A stretch of 41,000 nt of DNA from Chrysomallon squamiferum (GCA_012295275.1 CM022671.1:23619322-23660321); one strand, 5' to 3'; shown: positions 13,106-26,286, counted from the first letter of the stretch. The notes: generated by a model from the letters alone, not told the origin. Numbers and translations are program-made.

Positions 13106-15930
13106 CATTATTATTATTGTTATTATTGTTATTATTATTATTCTTATTCTTATTATTCTTAATGTGGGATGTGCGTGTGGTTTATATTTTATACTTTTAA
13201 ATACCAGATTATGAATTAACTTTTACTCTATATTTATATATATTTTTATATGTTTCACATTTTTTGTACTGTGCAAAATTTTTAATAATATTTTTTTATC
13301 TACTTTATAAGAAATAAGGTCTGTATTAATTCAGTTTTATAAAATAATTATTGAAAATAAATTCAATTTTATTCCAACCTACTCACATAAAAAAAAAAAC
13401 ACCAAAATACTTTCAGAGTAAATAAAAAAAGTATTTTATTTATTAAAAATTACACCACTTTTATACAGTTTGCTTAAAATGGTATTCATGTAATATTTTA
13501 CGAGAGTGAACATTAAAATATTGTTTTCAGCCTATAAAGACAGTGTCGTTATCACCAGTTTATAGCCCTTTTTCTTTTTCTTCTTTTTATTTTAAATAAA
13601 ATTATTTAATTTTGTGCAGTACTTATGATTTGTAACATTATTAGAACAATTTTGAAAGTTTAACTTACACTATGGAATTCAAGAAATTTTTGTTTTTATT
13701 TATTATATGCTCTCTCAGAGAAAAAATATTACAAACTTAGTAATAAATTGAAAACAAAAAACACATACAACTGATGACAGTTGGAGCCAAAATGTTTAAT
13801 GCAGGATATTTTTTTTATAATGCTAATATAAAAGAGTGTTTTTTTATTATTTTATAATCTACATACTGTATATTAATTGTTGCATAATTGTAAAATACAT
13901 TCATTTTAATTTGTTAGCTATCAAGCTGAATAAACATTAAGGTTAGACTAACACAGTACCATAAATCTATGAAAGATCATTTTACATGCATCTCATGTAT
14001 ATGTTTTGACAAGCATTTAAGTTCTAAATAGCTCTGGATTTTTTAAAAAGAATATATTTTTATTTTGGAGATAGTAGAATATTTGGAAATGTTTGTAACT
14101 AAATATTTAAAAATATCTTTGTAGATCAGTTGCTTTCTGTTTGTTTATAATAATAACAATAATAACCACATGTTTCAGATATAACAAATTTTGTGTTTTC
14201 TGAAATACAGTGATACAAGCAATGGAAGCTGTTAACCACAATGTTTTTTTTTGTTTTTTTTTATATGTTATTAACTATTAAAACTGAAACATAAGACAGT
14301 ATAAATAATATTTATATGTTTTTAGATATTTATAAATTTTTGTATCATTATTTATTGTTAAATATTGTTTTCTGAAGTGTTGTGATGATAAAAAAGGAAA
14401 AGGCTAAAACAAAACCATATATTTTTTTATTTATAAATTAATTTTTAATCTGATTGTTGTTTCTTAACAGTCTTTATAAAAGGTTGACCACATTTAATGG
14501 TTAAACATTTTTCTTTTTTTATACAAAAGTATTTTCAATTTAAAAATATGTCTTTATAAATCCTTTTTAAATATTTTTTTGATGTGAATTTTTCAATCCT
14601 GGTTTATTTTGATTGCTATTTTTATTATTATTGTTATTATTATTATCCAAAAAATTTATAAAAATAAAAATTAGTATTTAGAAAATGAAATAATTTTAGT
14701 AAAACCATCATGTGTAGAAAAATTACATTTTAACACATCACAAGAAACTCATTGTCATGGCTACATTTGATCGTGAATTAAAAATTATATTAGCTTCATC
14801 ATATCCATTATTAGAGGTTTTTTTCTCTTGATCATAGCATGAACTGTACATTGACAACATTTTACTTCAACCGGTATTTTTAAAATTACACAACTATTTT
14901 TTAACAACCAAGCAAAATAATCCACTGGTTAATAACCACTTAATACACAAATGTGAAACAGCATATGATGCCACATCGTGTTCTCTTTTTCCTTTTCTTT
15001 TACCAAAATGAAATATATATATATAAATATATACATATATATGTATAATTTTGTATTGTGTAAATAAATGTCTTGCTTTTGTATAAAGCCAGCTTTTCGT
15101 ATTTGACTGAACAATTGTGTTCTCTCTATATAAGATGTTATTTTTTAAATGTATACTATTGTTATAATTATATGGGAACGACTGGCTGGGCTCTGTACAA
15201 TGTATATGTATGTATATATACATTATTGATAATAAACAGTGTTTGAATGGCTGGACCTGTTGGTTTTCGACCGTTGTCTGAAAGGTTGCGATATTAAGGC
15301 AAAATCTGTTTCGAAAAACGGTGTATATAAACTTCCATAGACATTTTTGTGCCGATTGTCATATATATTGATTTTGTTTGATAAGTACAATTGTAATTAG
15401 GTTTATGTTGGACGATGTATTGTTTTTGTTGACCTAAACTTCCACTTGTGCCACAGTTACTAAAATTAAGATTAAATGATTTAATTTCTAGAATAATTTC
15501 TAACTTGGAAAACATTTTATTATTTAGATAAACTCATTATTATTAATATAAATTATTATTATTATTTTGAATATAATTTAATATTTAACTTATTTTGTTA
15601 TTTCATTACTTTTTTTTTTTTTTTTTTTCTTTTCTTAGGGGGTTGGAGCTTGGTGGGACATTTTTTTTTTTTTTTTTTTTTTTTTTTAGGTCTATCAAAG
15701 GAAAAGCAGAAGTTTAAGGTCTAATGTCAGTACAGCTGAAACTATTAACTTATATATATATATATATTTTTTAATGTGACGAAACGATGTGCTTTAGAAT
15801 TCTGTTAGTTCATAAATGCCTCAGTTGCTCAATTGTTTTATGTGTGATGTTGACTGAAGGCATATGATATTATATATTATATACATATACATATACACAC
15901 ACGCAGATTATATTTAACAGGGTTCATTTG
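9124..15930. other. AT-rich region without supported genes
   Basis: Nearly 7 kb of low-complexity DNA. It includes long T or A homopolymers near 11604-11633, 12040-12061, 12407-12436, 15610-15628 and 15661-15687, an ATT repeat at 13024-13150, and scattered TA runs. Short frames (for example 9966-10238 and 14894-15223) lack splice context, domains or codon bias. Part of it may be 3' UTR of the TLCD-like gene. Confidence 0.6.
13024..13150. repeat. (ATT)n trinucleotide repeat
   Basis: Long run of ATT units with occasional CAT, TTG and TTC variants. Non-coding although open in one frame as poly-Ile. Confidence 0.95.
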
Positions 15931-16560
15931 TTTTACAGAGGTACGCTGTTACCACTTCTAACCATTTCAGTTGCAAGGAGCGGAATTCAGCAGCTGAGTC
16001 GCGTGTGCAGCACAATTACATTTATCTTTGTCGTGTAACTCCCAATTCTCACCTGCGCAAACAGATCACGTTACAGACATCCAGTGTAATTAATACTATT
16101 CGCTACATTTAGCAACGGATTTATTAGCATTAGCATTTATATTGTTTATTTTATTGTTATTACTATTATTATTTGTGTTTTGTTAAAACTGACCTTAACA
16201 CCTCGGCTGAAACTTTCTTTGTGACAAAAAAATATATATATTAAGGGACTGTTTCGATGTTCCATCTTAACATGGTACAGTTAAAAGTAATGGCACTGGC
16301 TGTACTTACTTACTTACTTACTTACTAGCGAGCGTGCTAACGTACGTTCGTGTCTATCGTTTAGCAGCGTAATTTACGATGAAGTGTAATAACGACTTAC
16401 GTTTTCATCAGCCAGCCCTCTGCTTTTGTTTCGTTGCATGGAAACATAAATGAGGTCTCGCTTAGTCTTAGAAACGTACCTATATACTGCTAGATGTACC
16501 TGCATCGGTTACCATCCCCGCTGCACCGCGGGTCACGCACTCGGAAAATTATCTTTTCAT
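15931..16560. other. CpG-containing patch in AT-rich desert
   Basis: Locally richer in CpG than its surroundings (clusters near 15978-16008, 16324-16400 and 16515-16545), with a TTAC tetranucleotide repeat at about 16304-16325 and a small GC-rich hairpin near 16517-16533. No open frame or tRNA fold was found. It could be an unmethylated regulatory region. Confidence 0.3.
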
Positions 16561-17716
16561 TCAGGAAAGTTTTTATTACTGCTGAATTGCGCACCCTAAA
16601 AACACAAAAGAAACAAAATGATTGGTAAGAATGATTCTCGCTATTTTTGCAGTCTTTTTATTGCTTATTGTCAAACTTGTTTGGATATATGTACTATTTT
16701 GTATATGCCTTGAAATAAATAAATAAATGAATAAATAAATAAATTTAAAAAATTGCCCGACTTACTTTTGTTTTGTTTTTACATTGTTTGTTACCATTGT
16801 CACTGACATCATCTTGAACGTCATTGTTGTTTTGGGTTTTTAAAAAAAATGATTTATTATTAATATCATCAACAACATCATAAATGCAATGGTTGCACCT
16901 CAGTAATAAATATTGATGTATTAGCTGCAGCTGTTGAATTTTAATATTAAAACAAATAATAAAATAAACATTCAAATTTAGTATTTTGTATCGGAGGTCA
17001 TTCAGTTAAAAAAAAAAAAAAATAAAAAGTAACAAGAAAGAAAGGAAACTAACATTTATATGTATACACAACCATTGTTGAATAAGAAATTGATTATTTT
17101 GTTTTTAAATCTTTATTATTATTATTATTGTTATTATAATAATAATAATTATTATTATTCTCTACCTGTCGTAAATGTAAAATCCATAATGCTATTCCAA
17201 ATTTGAGAAGACTCATTTTAAAATGCAGTATAAGATGTAGAGTGAATTATACATTTTCATTAGATACAATGTAAACGTGAAAGTTATAATCCCATCTGCG
17301 TTTTGATTACATACACGAAAGCTGATGTAACGATCAATAATTATTACACACGTTTTCTTCGATTCTTATTGAAGATATCAGTGATTCTATATACTACACA
17401 CTGGTATATCAATATAGTTATCATTATCATTAGTAATATCATCATCATCATCATCCTGATAATCATCATTCATGTTATACAATAAAAACAGTTCAGATTG
17501 TACTAGGAAATAGGTGGTGAAAAAAACAAAAAAAACTTAAAGAACATTAATATAAATTTAACTACCTTATTAACATTTCACCCACTCGCTGTTGCATATT
17601 AATCGTAATAAAACTCGTTTAGATTTCTGCCAATGCTGTCATTTTACCTCCCACTTCTGTTAATATATTATTATTTTATTTTAATCTAGTCTATTTTATT
17701 ATTATTATTTTTTTAC

Positions 17717-17761
<45 letters not shown>

Positions 17762-17815
17762 TTTTTTTTATTTTTTATTTTTTTTATTATTATTATGATG
17801 ATGGTGATGATGATT

Positions 17816-17846
<31 letters not shown>

Positions 17847-19130
17847 TACATTATTTTTAAAATTATTATTTTTATTTTTTTATTTATTTATTTATTTATT
17901 TATTTATCTTTTTTCTATTATTATTATTTCATTTTATCATGTTTTACATGAACATTGTATAATTTCCACCTAACATGCTTGAATAAGTTTCCTCTGCAAC
18001 AAGGAAACAAACAGTTTACTAGTCTCGGATCAGAATGATTTAAGTCTAGAACGAATGTACTATGAACTGAACGCAAACACGGACACAGAGGAATGTGAAC
18101 TATCTTCTAACTAATCGGCTCCATAGTCCATAGTCCAAATTAGCGTTATTTGCCTGAGTCTCATATCGGTCTGGCCCATTGTCAAATAGATTAGATTGCT
18201 ACTCAGTACAGTAGCAACGCATGCACCTGTTATCTTACTTAAGGAAAATAGCTCTTGTAAATTCGTAAATGTGCATATATATGTGTCAGATTTGCTCACA
18301 CGAAAGCAATTACTTTGGGAATAAAACTAGGCCACAAGGACGTGTAAATATATATAAATATACTTCTATCATGAATAAATCTGCATAATGAAGTAAATTT
18401 TGTACATTTAAAATATAATTAGAAGAATGACTAATTCAACTGGTTTTAAGATTAAAATTAAACAGCCCTCTAAGAAAGACAACAACCGAATACAAAAAAA
18501 AAAAAAAAAAAAAAAAAAATTCAGTAATGTTACAAAAGCAACATAAATAAACAAATAAACAAATATACAAATAATAACAGATGGATAGACAGACAGATTA
18601 AGATTAGTTTTGGATAGAACGGAAAAATAGCATATAGAAAAAGAACTATCGTTTCATTTCTTTCTATTTTTTTTTTTTTTTTTTTTTTTAAATAAAAATC
18701 ACTGTACAACAATAATAATCGTTACATTTTTGTCCAATCCTACTAACATGAAAGCATCAGGATGTTTTTCTGTATTCTTTTTATGATCAACGAAAAAATC
18801 CGGGACTGGTGACGTAATTTCTTACCGCTTGTCAACGTCACAATTAACTGTAACACCACGTTAGCTACCAAGCCCGTCTCCCAGAATTCGACACGCGGCC
18901 ATAAATTTTGTACCACACAGACCAAAATATAGGTCACACAAACCATTATCCTCTTAAAAAAATGCATGTGATTGCTATAAGCTATTTATTATTCGTATTT
19001 TATTTTATTTTAATATAATTCTGTTTTGTTAATGGCCGATTCACTATGATGTCATACAAGGAAAAAAAAAAAAAAAAAAAAAAAAAAAGAGAGATAATAA
19101 AAGGAAAATATATATATATTTTTTTTCTTC
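16561..19130. other. Repeat-rich intergenic DNA
   Basis: Contains TAAA units (16715-16745), a long ATT/TTTA block (17695-17935), and A/T homopolymers at 18496-18519, 18667-18690 and 19063-19088. A less repetitive part at 18780-18910 has a CRE-like TGACGTAA at 18810-18817 and ACGTCAC at 18835-18841, a few hundred bases upstream of the proposed leader exon of the VWA gene. No gene is supported. Confidence 0.5.
17695..17935. repeat. ATT / TTTA compound repeat block
   Basis: Mixed ATT, GATGAT and TTTA units covering about 240 bases. Confidence 0.9.
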
Positions 19131-19158
19131 TTTGCGGCCGCACCTGCATTAATATATA

Positions 19159-19209
19159 TATAAATACAGATGAAAATGCTGTTCCAAATCAGACGTTCGG
19201 AAACCTTAG
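19159..19209 (+). promoter_or_regulatory. Possible TATA box and leader exon of VWA gene
   Basis: TATAAA at 19159-19164 is followed about 45 bases later by a strong donor, CTTAG|GTGAGT, at 19209/19210. A matching acceptor, TTATTTACAG, ends at 20041, 35 bases before the VWA start codon. Together they suggest a short non-coding first exon and an 832-bp leader intron. The transcription start is inferred. Confidence 0.4.
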
Positions 19210-19329
19210 GTGAGTATTGTTTTAGTCTGTCAGGATTTGAAACTGAATAACTTTTTGAGACTTTTTATTTAATGTTTATTACCACTTTAAACTGGCGAGA
19301 GACTTAATATAAAATGTATTAACTTAATA

Positions 19330-19637
19330 CAGGTTGAGAATCCTTTATCCCATTTTCTCAAATCCGAAAAGCTCCGAAATTAAAAACTTTTGCCGAGCAG
19401 CAGAAATAGAGATATTATACTGTTTTGCAAATACAACCAATCATTTTATGCACAAAACTGATAAAAATATTTGGAAAAAATAAAAAATAAAAAGTAAAAA
19501 CCAAATCCAGGACACCATTTGTGTAAACTGTATATTAAATATAAATGGAATTCGTATTTCGACTTAGATCCTATTGCATTACAAAATTCGAAAACTTCCA
19601 AAATCTGAAATATTTCGGATAAGGGATTTTTATGCTG
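19330..19637. mobile_element. Tigger-like (pogo) MITE, 308 bp
   Basis: The left end CAGGTTGAGAATCCTTTATC and the right end, which reads CAGCATAAAAATCCCTTATC on the opposite strand, form imperfect terminal inverted repeats flanked by TA on both sides. TA target duplication and CAG termini are diagnostic of Tc1/mariner/pogo elements. The subterminal AATCCGAAAAGCTCCGAAA-type repeats recall Tigger7-like families. There is no coding capacity, so it is non-autonomous. It lies in the proposed leader intron of the VWA gene. Confidence 0.8.
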
Positions 19638-20076
19638 TATTATTTTAGTTCATTTTATTTCTGAATTTTATTTTAGTAAAAAATGGAAAGAAAAACCAAT
19701 TTAAAGAGAATTAAAAGTTAATTTTGTTTATAAATATAACTGGAGTGAATATATATATTTTTTTTCATATGCAACAGAACGGTAATAATTATTCGATCGT
19801 ATAATATTCAGATCTTTTATATGCACTTTCCCTATACAGCACATTACATACCAAAATTGTTTTACATCAGACCGAAAAAACACCAAACTTTTCGTCTCTA
19901 AATTGTTCTACAAAGCAGCGTAAAAGAAATTTTAGCGTTACAATTGATGATAATATTGAGTTACATACATAATGATGTTTCTGTTGTAATGTTAAGACAT
20001 TTTTGTAATTGTCATTGTATTTTTCATATTATTTATTTACAGATCAGATTAAAACAACCTAATTGAAAACTTCACC

Positions 20077-20219
20077 ATGAAGCAGACAATAGCAGCAGTT
20101 GTATTTCTCTTTGTTTCGGCATCGCTGGCACTAGGTAAGGGATTTATGATATTCTCACGTTCAGTTGTAAATTTATCCATCGTCAGTCACCCAGATGAGC
20201 CCGTTTATTTTATTTTATT

Positions 20220-20304
<85 letters not shown>

Positions 20305-20399
20305 TTAAGTGGGAAAAGGAAATTAAAAAAAAAAAAAAAGAAAGAAGAAAAAAAAAACAACAACAAAAAAACAATAACTGTAAATTAATATTGGAATTC

Positions 20400-20438
<39 letters not shown>

Positions 20439-22213
20439 CTTCAGAATGTCGTGGCCCAGCAGATATCGTAGTCGCAGTTCCAGGATCAGAACTTGTTCCG
20501 GATTCTGAATTCGCTTACATCGAGGACTTTCTTCTTAACATGACGCGCTACTTTGATTTCCCTCAAACTCAGATCGGCTTGGTTCTGTACGGCAACGAAA
20601 CCGAAGTCGTCTCAGGCCTTAAATCCAAACTCAACGCTTTCGACACCAACACCAGGATTACCCTTTTATCTCACAGACACACCTACGATGACGTCATTTC
20701 CGGAGAACTCGATATCGCTTCTGCCATAAAAACGGTGCACCGACAGCTGAAGACAGAAGGCCGAGATGTCGCAACCAAAATCGGAGTGATCTTAACCTAC
20801 GGAGGCCTGAGCCACGTCTCTTCCGACAACGACACCGACGATTCAACTGTGGAAGATATCCTGTCGTCCGCCAGCCAAGCTCTCAGCGACGGCGTCGTTC
20901 TCTACGCTGCAGCTGTTAATGGCAGCATCCCCTATTTCCGAAACATCACACAAGACACCTGCAAACTGTTCAGTCTTGGAAACATGAAAAACTTGAGCGA
21001 TATGGTGCCTTACCTTGCGAGTAGCATGTGTTACGGTGAGTGAAAAAAATCAGTAACGTCGTGTTTATTGCTTACAATCCCCTCCTCACGATTTCAAGCA
21101 AGTGCGGTAAAGCACGCCATCAGACAAAATCTAAATGGTTAGTAACAACATGAATACCAAGAACAAGGTCGAATGCACCGAAAACGACCGCACCTCACCC
21201 ACCAATGCTAACTGTGAAAGCCACACACGAACTATTCGCTTTGAAATACATATAGTGAGTGTACTGTAGTAGTTCATTAAATCTAATGTTTTAAAATATT
21301 TTCTTTTGCAGAAATCAACGGGACGATCCAAGCCTCACAGCCAGATAACTGTTTTCCTGGTGAGTTTTATTGTATTCATCCCATATAAATATCTTGACAA
21401 TGCGTACGTAAGTTTAGTCTGGGTGTTCAAATAACGGCTCGACGATTTTGTATATTAAGTCGTTTTAAGTTTGTGTCAATGGAAAGAGCAGGGTTCGGTT
21501 GGCAGTCATTTAGCCAACTCAGGAAGAGCAGAAAGACAGCTTTACTTTTAATATTTGATGTTATACAAAAAAATATTCAAAATATTTTCGATTGGATAGT
21601 AAGAACTGTCAAAGTTGGGGTGTGTTCGTTTTATTCTGGTTGGGAGCTTCAGTCATAGATAAATACCATTTCTTGATCTTTTGGGGCAGACTGTGTACAT
21701 TTTTGTATTGACGAATGTCTGTTATTGTACGATATGCTAATAACGACGCTGATAGAACTGCAAGTTTCATTAGTGTTATCATTTTAAAATCTATTATGAC
21801 TTCTTACTCATTCCATAGAAGTGAAGGAAGTTCCAAAAGCACAAGAGTTCACTTCTTGTCCAGCAGAAGGATTCAGCTACTTGCCGGACCCTACTAACTG
21901 CGGTTACTGGTACTACTGTGTCGCTGGAAGACCCTTCAAATATGCCTGCCCAGAAGGGACCCTTTTCGATGCGTCCATGAAAAAATGCAACTTCAAGGAC
22001 AAAGTTGCCTGTTTCACCACCATCAGATGCCCTGAACCTAATGGATTGTTCAATCATCCAACAGACTGCTCAAAATTCCTCAACTGTTACGATAACGTTC
22101 CAAACGTGATGTCGTGTGCTGCAGGAACCCTATTCAACGTGGAGATGGGATACTGTGATTACGAATCCAATGTTCTGTGTCCAGGTAACGATACTGACAA
22201 GATGGACATTTAA
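20077..22213 (+). CDS. Secreted VWA + two CBM14 chitin-binding protein
   Basis: Proposed exons: 20077-20134, 20445-21035, 21312-21359 and 21819-22213, all introns phase 1. The product is 363 residues. A signal peptide spans about 1-19. A von Willebrand A domain spans about 24-216, starting DIVVAV and including LVLYG and GVILTYGG. Two CBM14 (peritrophin-A) domains follow: six cysteines at 246, 260, 266, 276, 289, 297 and at 303, 316, 322, 332, 345, 353, with canonical C-x5-C-x9-C-x12-C-x7-C spacing. The architecture resembles mollusc shell-matrix proteins of the Pif/BMSP group, so an extracellular chitin scaffold is likely. Oddly, the MIDAS residues are lost: PGSEL replaces DxSxS, Leu108 replaces the Thr, and Tyr138 replaces the Asp. 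Several N-glycosylation sequons are present (for example N51-M-T). The last exon holds an in-frame phase-1 donor (G|GTAACG, 22184/22185), so a spliced longer form cannot be excluded. An apextrin-like or matrilin-like role is less likely. Confidence 0.85.
20203..20438. repeat. TTTA/ATT/A-rich microsatellites in VWA intron 1
   Basis: TTTA and ATT units fill about 20203-20304, then an A-rich stretch, then ATT units at 20400-20438. The last run directly precedes the acceptor at 20444 and takes the place of a normal polypyrimidine tract. Confidence 0.9.
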
Positions 22214-25200
22214 GAAACATTTCACGTCTTTATTAATGCTTGCTTTAAAACATTCAATGTTTCCAGTTTTAGTCAAACCTGTGCAGTTGAGATGCTGCTT
22301 ATGAATTTAGGAACCGACAAACAAAACAAAAACTACGAACAAAACCCAGCCAAACAAATTAATTAATCAGATCGAGGTTGAGAGGGTGAATGGCATTTCA
22401 AAGAACTACGATCTGAAATTAAAAGTAAACTGCTGGTATTGAGAAATAATCTTGAATTTAATTTTTGTTCTAAATTCTCTATTATTTCTCTCAGTAATGA
22501 CAGTCTAGCCAGCACTTGTCCATAACTCCTACAGTATTTCAGAAACGATTACGTTCCATCATTCATATTACTTACAAGAAGAGCTTAAGTATCACGAAAA
22601 AAGATCGTTACGATGTCGGGTACGCCCACTCATCTGTGATCAGCGCCTAGACTAGACAACATTCAAACTTGGTTGTATTTCTCTCGACAACAAGCACAGA
22701 TTACAGTGTTTATACGTTTTGTTTCTTAGTCTCTCTATACTGATTTGACTCTAACTGGAAACATTAATGTTCTTTCTATTTTTGTTTTCTCTATTAAAAT
22801 ACTATTATACTCTAGCTTTACAATATATATATATTTTTTTGAAGTAAAGATTTTATTGATTTTGTTTAATCGATACATTAGTGAATTTATTTCCACACGA
22901 CGAAAAGATAAATCCTGTCAGAAAGTAGAACTATTGAAATCCATTTTTCTTGTATTTTGCGTTATATAACTAACGGATATTTTTATACAAGAAATTTATA
23001 TGTTATCTGTCTTTTTAGAGATGAATGTATAAAAAAAAAAAAAAAAAGACTTCACATTTGATGATGGTGATTGTTTTTCAAATTCTTCATTGAATGTTGA
23101 ATGTTTTATAAATCCTCGATTAAACAAATCATCAGAAATAAAATTTACTGTTTGTGAAAATCGTTTTTGTTGTAATTTTTTACAAATGCTTTTTTTTTTT
23201 TTTTCGCTCTGATGTTTTAATTTTGTTAAAGAAGTATATCTTTGTTTATTTCTCTGTTCCTACTAAATCAACGAAGTATGAAAAACAAAATAAATAAATA
23301 AATAAATACATAAAAATAAAAATAAAATTAGAAAATATAGAGTTAAAGACAAGTACTCTGTGTGTGTGTGTGTGTATCTGTATAAATATATATATAAAGA
23401 TAGATATACACAAAAGCAAACGTAAAAAAAAGAAAAAAAAAAGAAGCAACAAGCAAACAAAAACTTTAAATATTTTTAAAACCTGCAGTATATTATAAAA
23501 TAAACAAACACATTAAAAAAAAAACACAAAAAAAACCACACCATGTTTAGAAAATGTTCATATTTTACTGACGTTTCTAAATATCACCAGTAATAATAAT
23601 TTGTCTAGGACTTCCCGCTAACAAATGTGTTGATTAATAAGCATTTGTTACGTAAAACACATTACGCTTTTCATTCCCACGAGAAGCAGAATACAGTCAT
23701 ATATCATCACTGTGAAAATGTTTAAATAAATAAATTACACTTAAATACCAAAATTAATGTCGCTTTAATTTAATACTGTATTGTTCAGAGGAATTTCGTA
23801 CTTATATTGTTTATAACTACACCCACTGGATAATACATCTAAATCTATATTATGTATATATTATGTATTATTTAGTGTATGTAGTTATAAGCACAGGTAT
23901 ATGTATGCAGTATATATATAGATTTTTATGTATGTGTGACTGTGTGTGTCTGTATACATACAAACATTAAAAGATAAAAATCACATGATTGAATAAAAGG
24001 TTCAATTATAATTTTAAAAAAAATAAAAAATAAATAAATAAATAAATAAAATAAATTTAATAAACAAAAAGGAAATTCTCAATAACAGAATTATAATACA
24101 ACTGTTAATATATATATAACAAACATCAGAAATAAGGGGGGAAAAATGATATATGAAAAACTACAATTATGATAATAATCCATTTATCTCTTCGTGTATC
24201 TGTCAGTCTGTCTATCTATCTACACATCTCCTTATTATTATCATCGCTGTATATATAAACTACTCAACTAAGAACTACGTTAGCCACTAGGCGAAAAAAA
24301 ACACCAACAACGACAAAATGGTGGATATCGCTAGCAGCATTAACATCATTTAAACGTCACAATAATGGCAATGCATTGGCTTATTAAAACAAACAACAAA
24401 AAAAATTAATAATAAAAAATTAATATAATAATAATAATAATAAAATAATAATAATAATATTTTAAAAAAAAAAAAAAAAAAAAAAATCAACACAAAGAAA
24501 AAAACACTAGAGGGCGCATATCTAAGAGCTCCCCCCCCAGGAGTCAAATACTCTTCTAAAAGCAACTGTCCCCTTTTCTTATTCCTACACAGGAAACTTA
24601 TCATCTTTATAATGAATCTGAGGCTGCTGGCTAAATGGTACAGTATATAAATAACCGATGTTTACTTTAAATAATATGTAAAATCGACTAAGTTGAAACG
24701 CCCACGTTTGGTCGCGTGTTTGCAGAGTTGACAGTGCAAAGCAGAAACGACAACCACGAGATAAATGTTAATTCGGTACATAGGCGTTGCCGATGAGTCA
24801 ACGCTTTCGTTTCCGCAACAGCACGTTTTAAATTCAAATTTTAACAGTTCATTTTTAATCTCGATTTCTCAATGACAGCATCAACATTAGTTTTAATCGT
24901 CATCATCGTCGTCGTCGAGTTAAAACTAAATAAATAACTGAGATTCGGGATTGACAGTTTCGAGCGTCTATTTTTATATGCGTCAACCTACATTTTATTT
25001 GATCTCTCTTATCTGATTACCCACATCACTGAAGCCGCTAAGTATAAAAATAGATATATTACTGTTACCATTACAAGCAGCACCACTACCGCTACCTGAA
25101 AGGATAAATGTTTATTCGGTAGGAAGTGCGTGTACGTGTCCGGGTTTTCAGTGAGTCAGTGTCGTAGAATGAGATAATGTTTTAAAGTTAAATTTTAGTT

Positions 25201-25298
25201 TAGAATAAACAAATAAATAATTAAAAACAAACAAAAAAAAAAAAAAAAAAAAAAATAAAATAAATAAACAACAACAACAAAGAAGCAAAACAAATATA

Positions 25299-25342
<44 letters not shown>

Positions 25343-25497
25343 CTTGTTTATTGTTTTACGTAAAATAGAGACAGGATGCATATTGCTATCACCACCACAG
25401 CATCACTACTATAACAACTTCCACTACGTTATTACTAACAGATATTGATACATAAATATGTATATATAGAAACACACACACAAACGCACACACACAC

Positions 25498-25528
<31 letters not shown>

Positions 25529-26286
25529 GGGGAATAACTAGTTACTGTCTTAAAATGTCAGTTTTATCCTGCAAAAGTCAATATACATCTGCAAGCGAGG
25601 CTATTCGGTTTTCTTAAATCGTCATAACCTCCGAGATTTAGAAAAGATTTATCATGCATATCGAAGAAAGAGAAATCCGTAGATTACAAAGAATAAAGCT
25701 TAACACAGTTATCTCCCTGTAATATTTGAACACGACGTGAAAATCCGTTTCAAGTCTGAACTCGCAGATAAAATGTATTGCCGGAGAGGTTCAAGAGACG
25801 TGACTTGGAAATTGGAATGTCGTTAAAAGAGAACATATTATTATTACTCAAACATTAAAAAATGTCGTTGTTGGAGGCGTATGTTTTCTTCTTCCGTATA
25901 TCAGATGAACTACATTTACCGATAACTGCACGGTGTCCATTGATTAAGCTGTAGCTGGATTTAATAATACGTGTGCTTTGGTCGTTGTAGGGTGAAAAGG
26001 TGAAGATAATAAAAGAAAGAATATTTTAAAGACGACTGTTTCTTATTCAGTATCGGCTAAAAACAGAATTTTAGAGAGTGACACCTTTCTGAAATAAAAC
26101 CACGTTAAGCACTAATTTATTGATATAGCTTTTTTTTTTTTTTTTTTTTTTTCATTTTTTCATTTTTTTCGATTCGGTAACAGTTTCTGATGATCAAAAT
26201 GATGACGAAGACAACAGCAATAATAATACTTTTAAAAAGCAGATACAATACAATACTACTACTACTACTACTACTACTTATTATCA

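Noticed and set aside
13017-13214. Open frame in the ATT repeat
   Set aside because: Poly-isoleucine translation of a microsatellite.
16515-16545. GC-rich hairpin considered as a tRNA or other RNA gene
   Set aside because: Only a 5-bp stem; no A/B box or cloverleaf could be formed.
18111-18299. Minus-strand frame of 62 codons
   Set aside because: Protein-like composition but no homology I recognise, no splice sites and no promoter; left unassigned.
20690-20700. TGACGTCA within the VWA coding exon
   Set aside because: Single site inside coding sequence with no promoter context; taken as chance, unlike the pair at 38572-38617.
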